A stretch of 21,159 nt of DNA from assembly GCA_049325415.1 (NCBI GenBank), contig JBMOLL010000020.1, positions 1 through 21,159 on the forward strand, written 5' to 3'. Source of the DNA: JBMOLL01 sp049325415 (GTDB taxonomy: Bacteria; Bacteroidota; Bacteroidia; Bacteroidales; GCA-2748055). This document shows positions 6,967 through 14,017 of the stretch, piece by piece (the stretch's first letter is position 1; each line of letters starts with the position of its first letter). Made by a program: the position numbers and the translations under genes. The notes beneath the pieces were generated by a model, which worked only from the letters and a program-made list of their open reading frames with translations, was not told the DNA's origin and searched no databases.

Positions 6967-8910
6967 ATGAAAATCAGCCATCACTTATTTCTGGCATTTG
7001 CAGTGCTTGTTCCCGTGCTTTCGGGCTGCAGCAAGAAAGAATACCGTATAGATGCACCGGGAGAAAAGATCTCGGTGTTATTCCGGATAGCGGAGGAGGG
7101 CCGGCCGGTCTACTCAGTGTTTTATTCCGGTTCGGAGTTACTGCTGCCTTCTGCACTCGGGCTTGTGCGCGACGATGAGGATTTTTCCCGTCAGCTGAAA
7201 CTGGATTCTGTATCCGGCCCGGAAGCGGTGAGCGATGATTATGTGCTTTTGCACGGGAAGCGGAAAGAATGCAGTTACAGGGCCACCAGGCAGATTTTTC
7301 ATCTGTCGTCGGAAAATGACCGGCGAATGGATATTATTTTCCAGGTTTCGGATGACGGCGTGGCCTTCCGGTATTTTTTTCCGGGGGAGGGGGATGATCT
7401 TTACCGGATCAGCGAGGAAACAAGCTCCTTTCACCTTGATCCGTCAGCCAAAGCCTGGATGCAGCATTGTCCCGATTCCAAAACCGGCTGGGAAAGGACG
7501 CAACCTTCCTATGAAGAGTTCTACGAGCAGGAAATTCCGGTGGGAACAGAGGCTCCATTCGATGCCGGATGGGTATTGCCGGCCCTTTTCAATTCCGGTA
7601 CCTTCTGGATCAGCGTGACCGAAACGGCGGTGGATGGCAGCTATTGCGGATCACGGCTCGGCCGTTATTCCCCCGGAGGGAATTATCGGATACAGTTTCC
7701 CCAGGCCACTGAAGGCCGTAAGGGAGAACCCGTTCTTCCCGAATCAAAACTGCCGTGGACTACTCCCTGGAGAGTAATTGCTGTGGCGGATAACCTGGCC
7801 ACACTTTGCGAATCGACCCTGGGTACTGATCTCGCCCCGCCGGCACGCTATGATGTTTCTTCCTGGCTGATGCCCGGAAGAGCTTCCTGGAGCTGGATCA
7901 TTTATAAGGATGGCTCCATCAACTATGATATGCAGAAGAAGTATATCGATTTTGCTGCTTCGATGAACTGGAAGTATTGCCTTGTCGATGTCAACTGGGA
8001 CCGGACCATCGGTTACGACCGGATGAAGGAACTGGCGGCATACGGAGCAGAAAGGAAGGTAAAGCTTTTGCTCTGGTACAACTCCGCCGGCGACTGGAAT
8101 ACCGTTACATTTTACTCCCCGCACAGCCGTTTACTCACTCATGAACTCAGAATGGAAGAATTCGGAAGGCTTCAGGAAATGGGGATTGCCGGCATCAAGG
8201 TCGATTTCTTCGGTGGCGACGGCCAGTCGATGATGCAGTATTATACCGACATCCTAAGCGATGCGGCAGCCCATAACCTGGCGGTAAATTTTCACGGATC
8301 CACTTACCCGCGGGGCTGGGCCCGCACCTGGCCCAACCTGGTGAGCATGGAGGCTATCCGGGGAGAGGAGTTTGTGACTTTTGCACAGGAAAATGCCGAC
8401 CAGCAACCCGTGCATTGCACAACGATCCCTTTTACGCGAAACCTGTTTGACCCGATGGATTTCACGCCGGTCAACTTTTCGGGTATTCCCGGAATTCAGC
8501 GGCGAACAACCGGAGGTTTTGAAGCGGCTTTGGCAGTAATCTTCCTTTCCGGGATACAGCACATGGCCGAATCGCCGGAAGGCCTGGCTGCTCAGCCCGC
8601 TTTTATCAGGGATTTTCTTCGCGATCTGCCCGTCAGCTGGGATGAGCTTAAGTTTATCGACGGCTACCCCGGGAAATTTGTGGTCCTGGCCCGCAGGTCG
8701 GGTAACAGCTGGTACCTCGCCGGGATCAACGGCGAGAACCGGGAAAGGATCATAGATATTGACCCCGGTTTCCTGCAGGGTAATACGACAGGAATGATCC
8801 TTAGCGACAGCCAGGACGACGGAACTTTGATTTATGAAGAAAAGGATCTGAAAGAAGCAGCGGAAATCAGGATGAAAGCCTTCGGCGGCTTTGTTATTGA
8901 AGTGAAATAG
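6967..8910 (+). CDS. GH97 glycoside hydrolase, retaining type, lipoprotein
   Basis: 647 residues. A lipoprotein signal (LSGC, Cys21) anchors it to a membrane, most likely the outer one. Residues 27-285 are the N-terminal beta-sandwich of GH97, 290-570 the (beta/alpha)8 barrel, and 570-647 the C-terminal beta domain. The barrel carries GIKVDFFGGDGQ with Asp413 where the retaining enzyme BtGal97a has its nucleophile, and SMEAIRGEEF with Glu462 as probable acid/base. This places it with the retaining alpha-galactosidase-like branch rather than with inverting SusB alpha-glucosidase. The likely activity is alpha-galactosidase or beta-L-arabinopyranosidase. Co-transcription with GH43 suggests joint trimming of arabinose- or galactose-bearing glycans. 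No SusC/SusD pair is in the window. Confidence 0.9.
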   Translation: MKISHHLFLAFAVLVPVLSGCSKKEYRIDAPGEKISVLFRIAEEGRPVYSVFYSGSELLLPSALGLVRDDEDFSRQLKLDSVSGPEAVSDDYVLLHGKRKECSYRATRQIFHLSSENDRRMDIIFQVSDDGVAFRYFFPGEGDDLYRISEETSSFHLDPSAKAWMQHCPDSKTGWERTQPSYEEFYEQEIPVGTEAPFDAGWVLPALFNSGTFWISVTETAVDGSYCGSRLGRYSPGGNYRIQFPQATEGRKGEPVLPESKLPWTTPWRVIAVADNLATLCESTLGTDLAPPARYDVSSWLMPGRASWSWIIYKDGSINYDMQKKYIDFAASMNWKYCLVDVNWDRTIGYDRMKELAAYGAERKVKLLLWYNSAGDWNTVTFYSPHSRLLTHELRMEEFGRLQEMGIAGIKVDFFGGDGQSMMQYYTDILSDAAAHNLAVNFHGSTYPRGWARTWPNLVSMEAIRGEEFVTFAQENADQQPVHCTTIPFTRNLFDPMDFTPVNFSGIPGIQRRTTGGFEAALAVIFLSGIQHMAESPEGLAAQPAFIRDFLRDLPVSWDELKFIDGYPGKFVVLARRSGNSWYLAGINGENRERIIDIDPGFLQGNTTGMILSDSQDDGTLIYEEKDLKEAAEIRMKAFGGFVIEVK

Positions 8911-8934
8911 CTGAAACAGCCTTTGCTGAAAATC

Positions 8935-11064
8935 CTATCGGCTATGAAATGTGGATTGGTTTTCAGGTCGGTATGTTTCAAATTCCGCTTCCAATCTGAG
9001 GAAAACAAATCGTGGCTTTCCGGGATAATAATATCTTGGAGGCAGTCCTCCGAATGAAGGAGCGTTTGGGAGGATCATTGATACGTACCGGAGGTTAAAA
9101 AGATTCTCAACACCAGCTTCAAGGTGAAGATTGATCGGGCCCTTAAAATCCATTACTTTTCCAATTTTAATATCCGTTCTTAGCCAGGGATCTGTGCGCC
9201 CTGTATTCTGATCATCAAGCCACTGGCTTCCCCAGCCCATCGCAGATACTGTAATCCGTGAGTTTTCCATGATATTTGCGCGAAGATCGGTTCGAATCGA
9301 ATAGTCCGGTATTCCGGGCAGGTAGTTGCCGGAGAAATTCTGACCATCATCTTCAAAGAAAATAAAGCGATTTTTTGACAACCAACCATTAACTGAAAGA
9401 ACAAGGTCTGATCTTCCGTCACCCGATTCCCAGATTGACCCGGACATACTGGCTTCAAATCCGGACAGGCGGGAGCTCCCTCCGTTTATGCCATAAAATG
9501 TGGCCTCATCCAGTCTTTTGGTTAACAGTTGATCACTAAGTCTGATTATATATGCAGTGAGCTCATAATAACTGATGATCTTTCTGAACGATCCACGTAT
9601 CCCAGTTTCTACTGTCCAGCCTTGTTCAGGTTTGAGTGCCGGGTTTAGGATACCAGGCGGATTGAGTGTCTCTTCGGTGCTTGGGTGGGAAAGACCGTGT
9701 CCGGTTGAGAAATATAGGAAATTGGCAGTTCCCAGCCGGTAGTTCAATCCGGCCCGGGGCGAAAAAATGGGTTTGTATGTAAATTGATACGCGGGCTGAT
9801 CATCTAAGTTCATCTGGTACGTTAAGATATTCAGATTAAGTCCCGCAGTGAAAACTATCCGTTCAGCCTGGCGATACTTCCACCATGCAAAAAAGTTCCG
9901 GTGTGTTCTTTCCTGCAGATTGCTTCCCAGGGGATTCTGAAATGTAAGGCTTCCCGATTCAAAATACCAGGCATTATACCATTCCGAATAGATTTCAAAT
10001 CCCGTTTGGAATACTGAGTGCTGTGTGCCTGCTTCAGTAAGGAACCGGAATCCAGCCATGGAGGAACTGTCAGCGAGATCATTGAATGGGCGGTGTTCAA
10101 AGCCTGTATGATGATTTCCGTATAGTGTAAGTCGTGTTGTCCAATGTCTGGAAAGGTCATAACTTATGGTCACTCCTGCCAGTAGCTTCCGGTTTTCTTC
10201 ATACCCTCCGGCCGATTTCCAGTTTGGCGCAGCTATTCCCGGATCACTGAGGTACTGTTCAAGTGTTATGCTGCTGGGGATCATTGCATAAAAAGTACTG
10301 CCTAACAGCAGCAGGTCTGCCTTCAGTCGTTCGCCGTTATATCTCCAGTTCAAATGTCCGGTAAGATGTCTTGAAGCACTATTCTCCCTGAATCCATTGT
10401 CCTGCTTACGGACCATTCCTCCGGTGAAATAATGATTATTCTGCCATCCGAGGTTCAGAACAGCTCCGGTTCTGAATAACCCGAATGAACCGGCATCCGA
10501 CATAATTCTGAATAACCGGGCCGTATCCCTGCCCGGACTGAAAACCACCGCACCTCCCAGACCTGATCCGTAAAGTGCCGAAACGGGGCCACGTATGATC
10601 TCCGTATTTCCTGTCAGCCACTCATCTGGTTCATCAAGGGCTGAGACGCCATCTGCATTTGTAAGTGGAATCTGGCCATAATAAGTCCTGATCCTGTTTG
10701 TCCCATACGCAGATCTGCTTCCAATACCTCTGATAAGGATTCTCTGGGTACCTGAACTGCCTTCCTGCGCTGTAATCCCCGGTACCATATTCAGAAGGTC
10801 AGGCAGGTCATTTACTGAATAAGCCGACAGCGTCTGGTGATCGATGACTGTAAGGGCGCCAGACATCTTCCATGCTCCTTCTCCGGTCATGATAGCGGAT
10901 ATGGTTAAATCGGGCAGTAAAATGGTTCCCGCCAGGGTATCTTTTCGTGTTGAATCAGCAGAATGAACGAAAAATGCTGCGTTTACCGGAAGGAAAACAA
11001 TGATGAGGAGCGGGATTGCAAAGACTGACCTCATTATTTTCCCGGAATTGATCCTGAAAGGCAT
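8935..11064 (-). CDS. TonB-dependent outer-membrane receptor, PqqU/YncD-like
   Basis: 709 residues. A hydrophobic signal segment spans residues 11-30; Met11 (11034) is an alternative start that gives a more standard signal peptide. PDLTISA (51-57) is a plausible TonB box, residues about 65-180 are the plug domain, and the rest is the 22-stranded barrel ending with GVENLFNLRYV and a terminal FE-containing strand. Plug motifs IRGIGSRSAYG, RIRTYYGQIP and EIIRGPVSALYG, and the end NLFNxxYV...RYYYPG, agree closely with my memory of E. coli YncD, now called PqqU, the receptor for the cofactor pyrroloquinoline quinone. It begins 15 bases after the stop of a PQQ-dependent dehydrogenase gene on the same strand. 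There is no SusD partner. PQQ as ligand is inference; an iron chelate or other small ligand remains possible. Confidence 0.85.
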   Translation of the reverse strand: MPFRINSGKIMRSVFAIPLLIIVFLPVNAAFFVHSADSTRKDTLAGTILLPDLTISAIMTGEGAWKMSGALTVIDHQTLSAYSVNDLPDLLNMVPGITAQEGSSGTQRILIRGIGSRSAYGTNRIRTYYGQIPLTNADGVSALDEPDEWLTGNTEIIRGPVSALYGSGLGGAVVFSPGRDTARLFRIMSDAGSFGLFRTGAVLNLGWQNNHYFTGGMVRKQDNGFRENSASRHLTGHLNWRYNGERLKADLLLLGSTFYAMIPSSITLEQYLSDPGIAAPNWKSAGGYEENRKLLAGVTISYDLSRHWTTRLTLYGNHHTGFEHRPFNDLADSSSMAGFRFLTEAGTQHSVFQTGFEIYSEWYNAWYFESGSLTFQNPLGSNLQERTHRNFFAWWKYRQAERIVFTAGLNLNILTYQMNLDDQPAYQFTYKPIFSPRAGLNYRLGTANFLYFSTGHGLSHPSTEETLNPPGILNPALKPEQGWTVETGIRGSFRKIISYYELTAYIIRLSDQLLTKRLDEATFYGINGGSSRLSGFEASMSGSIWESGDGRSDLVLSVNGWLSKNRFIFFEDDGQNFSGNYLPGIPDYSIRTDLRANIMENSRITVSAMGWGSQWLDDQNTGRTDPWLRTDIKIGKVMDFKGPINLHLEAGVENLFNLRYVSMILPNAPSFGGLPPRYYYPGKPRFVFLRLEAEFETYRPENQSTFHSR

Positions 11065-11079
11065 ATCAATCCGGTCTTC

Positions 11080-12483
11080 TTAGTATTCCTGTTGTTCTAT
11101 GGGGAGGAGCCGGAATACAGCCCCCGGTTTTTCCACAGTCAGGTAAATAAGCCCGTCAGGCCCGACGGTTACATACCTTATCCTACCGATTCCATCCAGC
11201 AGTTTTTCTGTTTCAATTGTTTTTCCTCCCTTGATGCGGGTTCGTTCAAGATATCGAAAACTCAGTGAACCGCTTAAGAAATCATCTTTCCAGAAAGTAT
11301 ATCGTCCTTCAGGAATCTGATAAAGGCTGCCTGGTGCGATGGATGGAGTCCACTGGTGAACAGGTTGTTCCATTCCGGGCAGTGCTGTATCCGCTGTGAT
11401 AATCGTACCATCATAGTTTATTCCATATGTAATAGCCGGCCAGCCATAGTTCCTGCCTTTCCGGATCAGATTTAGTTCATCACCTCCTCTTGGACCATGC
11501 TCATTCGCCCAAAGTTCTCCAGATTCCTTGTTGTAAAACAATCCCTGAGGGTTCCGATGTCCGTAGGTATAAGTAGAAGGGATCGCACCCGCTTGACCAT
11601 AGAACGGATTGTCAGCAGGGATACTTCCATCATCATTCAAACGGTGAACTTTTCCGCTGAAGGTCGATAGCAACTGAGCATCACTTTGTCTGCCCCGGTC
11701 CCCAATGGTAATGTAAAGGTGTCCGGTGTTGTCAAAGACCATTCTTCCACCGAAGTGATAGGTCTTTTCGCTGTATGGAGTGGCTGTAAAAATGATCTGC
11801 TGATCTGCAAGCCGGTCATTTTTTAACCTGGCCCTCATGACCGCCGTGTTTCCTTCTCCGGGATCATCAGGGGAGATTTTGGCGTAACTAAGGTAGATCC
11901 AGCCGTTATTTTTGTAATCCGGATGCAGGATCATATCGAACAGGCCTCCCTGACCCTTTGCAAAAACCGGCGGTAGGCCTTCGATAATAGCGGCAAATTT
12001 TCCATCCCTGAACCTGAATATCTGTCCGCTTCGCTCAGCTACAAGAAGATCGCCGTCAGGAAGAAACAGAAGGGACCAGGGCACATCCAGCCCTGTAAGC
12101 ACTGTATCAAGCCTGAAGTCCTGGCGAAGACTATTGATGATAGCGGGAAAATGAACCGTTGATACTTCCGGCTTCTGTTGCCGTAGCTCACCAGTAAGAT
12201 ATGCTACCAGATCTGCAGTCTCTTCATCCGTAAAGGTCTTGCGAAAGGAGGGCATACCCAGTTCCGGAATTCCTTCCCTGATCATTTTACCCAGGTATTC
12301 AGGTGAAGTATTCTGTTCATAGGTTTTACCCGGAAATCTTTCCATGTTAAAGCCATGGCAGCCAGCACAATACATTTCAAAAGATTCCCTGGGTGAATGA
12401 CCTGGAATCTTATTATTTATATGGGGCAACAAAAACATCCCGGAGGTAATGAGAAATGCCGTCAGTGCGAGTAAGATCTTCAT
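11080..12483 (-). CDS. cytochrome c - PQQ-dependent sugar dehydrogenase fusion
   Basis: 467 residues from the chosen ATG at 12483; an upstream in-frame ATG at 12516 adds 11 residues, but the 12483 start gives the cleaner signal peptide (MKILLALTAFLITSG). Numbering below is from 12516. A class I cytochrome c domain (42-112) has the heme motif CAGCH (50-54) and axial Met88 in LGMPSF. A glucose/sorbosone dehydrogenase six-bladed propeller follows (135-472): DVPWSLLFLPDGDLLVAER, the active-site-type His254 in YHFGGR, GHRNPQG (319-325) and NEHGPRGGDELN (338-349). Enzymes of this family oxidise aldoses or other polyols in the periplasm with PQQ; the fused heme would accept the electrons and pass them to the respiratory chain. 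The substrate is unknown. It is the first gene of a two-gene operon with the TonB receptor. Confidence 0.9.
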   Translation of the reverse strand: MKILLALTAFLITSGMFLLPHINNKIPGHSPRESFEMYCAGCHGFNMERFPGKTYEQNTSPEYLGKMIREGIPELGMPSFRKTFTDEETADLVAYLTGELRQQKPEVSTVHFPAIINSLRQDFRLDTVLTGLDVPWSLLFLPDGDLLVAERSGQIFRFRDGKFAAIIEGLPPVFAKGQGGLFDMILHPDYKNNGWIYLSYAKISPDDPGEGNTAVMRARLKNDRLADQQIIFTATPYSEKTYHFGGRMVFDNTGHLYITIGDRGRQSDAQLLSTFSGKVHRLNDDGSIPADNPFYGQAGAIPSTYTYGHRNPQGLFYNKESGELWANEHGPRGGDELNLIRKGRNYGWPAITYGINYDGTIITADTALPGMEQPVHQWTPSIAPGSLYQIPEGRYTFWKDDFLSGSLSFRYLERTRIKGGKTIETEKLLDGIGRIRYVTVGPDGLIYLTVEKPGAVFRLLPIEQQEY

Positions 12484-12516
12484 GGATTGGGATTTTGGTA
12501 CATGATAATAAAACAT

Positions 12517-12909
12517 AGAAAGGGCATTTCTGTTTAATGACTTTATTATTTTATCCCAACTAATTCAAATAGTTCGCCTCCCCGAGTGGTCGGGACAGGC
12601 AATATTTTCGGCTCCAATGAATTTGGGTGTATAAGAACATGAACCCAACAGCCTCTATATTGATAACAGAAAAATTTGTTCTAACTTGCCATACAGATGA
12701 ACCGGGAAGTTAATGAAGACGGCTTCTGCCGGACATTTAAAATGAGACTTCTGTCTTGTTTTTAGTGCTGGCTCTGTGAAGTTGTCCCTATTAGTTCTTC
12801 TTTTTAAGATTTTTCATAAATGTTTTTATATGAATGGGAGAGCTGTATTTGGTGTCATTTCGGGTTCAGACCGTAATATATTGACCAGAAGAATCTTAAT
12901 TTAAATTAT
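12517..12909. other. 393-base divergent intergenic region, AT-rich
   Basis: This gap separates the minus-strand dehydrogenase and the plus-strand DUF6263 gene and must hold both promoters. It contains a hairpin at 12576-12600, several T-runs (12800-12832) and no convincing coding frame; the longest ATG frame on the plus strand that I examined (12639-12716, 25 codons) has no support. A TTTG at 12848-12851 and TAATATAT at 12874-12881 are a weak promoter candidate for the plus gene. No tRNA or known RNA was recognised. Confidence 0.5.
12576..12600. repeat. two-step palindrome in the divergent gap
   Basis: An outer stem GCCT (12576-12579)/AGGC (12597-12600) encloses an inner stem CCCGA (12581-12585)/TCGGG (12590-12594) with loop GTGG. 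The compact, GC-rich hairpin sits in an AT-rich stretch, like an intergenic REP-type element. No second copy was seen in the window. Confidence 0.5.
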
Positions 12910-13830
12910 ATGAAAAAACTCCTTTATCTCATCCTCCCCCTTGCGTTTCTTGTTTCATGCACCGGAGGAAAACAGAAAATAGAATTGAAACTGGCCCCTG
13001 GGGAGACCTATATCCTCAAAACAGTCGGCATCAGCACTATCCAGCAAAGCTATGGCGGACAGGATATGGAAATCACGCTTACCATTTCCGGACAGATCTC
13101 CTACAAGGTCAAAGAGCTGATTGATTCGGTCTATACCATGGTCGTCAGCTACGACAGCCTGAGCATGAAAATGCAGATGCCCTTTATGGAGATGGAATTC
13201 AGCACAGCAAAGGATGATGAAGAAGATGTCTTCTCTATGGTCATGAAGGCCCTTGTTGGCAAACCCTTCGGAATTAAGATGACGACCTCCGGTAGGATCA
13301 TGGAAGTAACCGGGATCGAAGAAATGTTTGCTTCGATGTTCGATCAGTTTCCTCAACTGTCGCCTGAAGAAAAACAACAGATCTTTGAACAACTGGAACA
13401 GTCGTATGGAGAATCGGCCCTGCAGAACAACCTGGGCATGACAGCAGCATTTTTCCCGTATGTGCCTGTAAAAAAGGGAGATAAATGGAATATATCCACT
13501 CAGATGACCACCGGATTCAATGCAACAATGGAATCGGTTTATGAACTTATGGATGTTAAGGGTGGATATTATCTCATCAACGGTGAAGCTACCATTGTGT
13601 CGGATACGACGGAAGCACAGGCAGGTATGGCAGGTATTCCCATGAGCTACAAACTGACTGGCACGATGAGCTCTGCGATGAAGATTGACCGGAAAACCGG
13701 TTGGATCATAGAATCGGATATTCAGCAGAACATCAGTGGTTCGGTCAGTGTTGCCGACTCAGAACAGATGCCGGGCGGAATGGAAATTCCCATGAGCACC
13801 AAACTCGAAATGACCATTACGGGAAAATAG
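12910..13830 (+). CDS. DUF6263-like lipoprotein
   Basis: 306 residues. A short lipoprotein signal (FLVSC, Cys17) attaches it to a membrane; the following residues TGGKQK lack the acidic run associated with surface export, so it probably faces the periplasm. The mature part is beta-rich (ETYILKTVGIST, QISYKVKELIDSVYTMVVSYDSL, KWNISTQMTTGFNATMESVYEL, YYLINGEATIVSD) and methionine-rich, with one helical acidic patch (SPEEKQQIFEQLEQ, 152-165). The pattern fits the DUF6263 family, which has no assigned function; the repeated strand pairs would suit a lipid- or ligand-binding shell, but this is conjecture. It is a single-gene unit, bounded by the AT-rich gap upstream and a strong terminator downstream. 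Confidence 0.75.
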   Translation: MKKLLYLILPLAFLVSCTGGKQKIELKLAPGETYILKTVGISTIQQSYGGQDMEITLTISGQISYKVKELIDSVYTMVVSYDSLSMKMQMPFMEMEFSTAKDDEEDVFSMVMKALVGKPFGIKMTTSGRIMEVTGIEEMFASMFDQFPQLSPEEKQQIFEQLEQSYGESALQNNLGMTAAFFPYVPVKKGDKWNISTQMTTGFNATMESVYELMDVKGGYYLINGEATIVSDTTEAQAGMAGIPMSYKLTGTMSSAMKIDRKTGWIIESDIQQNISGSVSVADSEQMPGGMEIPMSTKLEMTITGK

Positions 13831-13868
13831 GACCTCTGCGGAAGAGGTGACAGAAAAAGAATGATTCA

Positions 13869-13910
13869 AGCCAGTTTCCGGCAAGTTTTTTAATTTGCCG
13901 GAGACTGGCT
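13869..13910 (+). terminator. strong intrinsic terminator after the DUF6263 gene
   Basis: Left arm 13869-13884 and right arm 13895-13910 pair over 16 bp with a single T-G wobble, around a ten-base loop GTTTTTTAAT. A T-rich tail (ggttgttttc) follows. It is the clearest terminator in the window and may work in both directions. Confidence 0.8.
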
Positions 13911-13967
13911 GGTTGTTTTCCTGTAAACCTGTGGGCAAATGGTACGTCCTGGAATCGTTCAATTTGC

Positions 13968-13975
13968 TATCTTTG
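13968..13975 (+). promoter_or_regulatory. -7 element of the GH17-like gene
   Basis: TATCTTTG is a full match to TAnnTTTG, 42 bases before the ATG at 14018 and right after the terminator. No TTTG is found at the -33 distance. Confidence 0.45.
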
Positions 13976-14017
13976 AGGAGATCCGGACTCCCCGGTTCTG
14001 ATAAAGCACCTTAAGAT

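Noticed and set aside
8911..8934. terminator between the convergent GH97 and receptor genes
   Set aside because: Only a 4 bp CAGC/GCTG stem is present in the 24-base gap.
12639..12716. 25-codon small frame in the divergent gap
   Set aside because: It has no ribosome-binding site, no hydrophobic or basic character and no resemblance to known small proteins.
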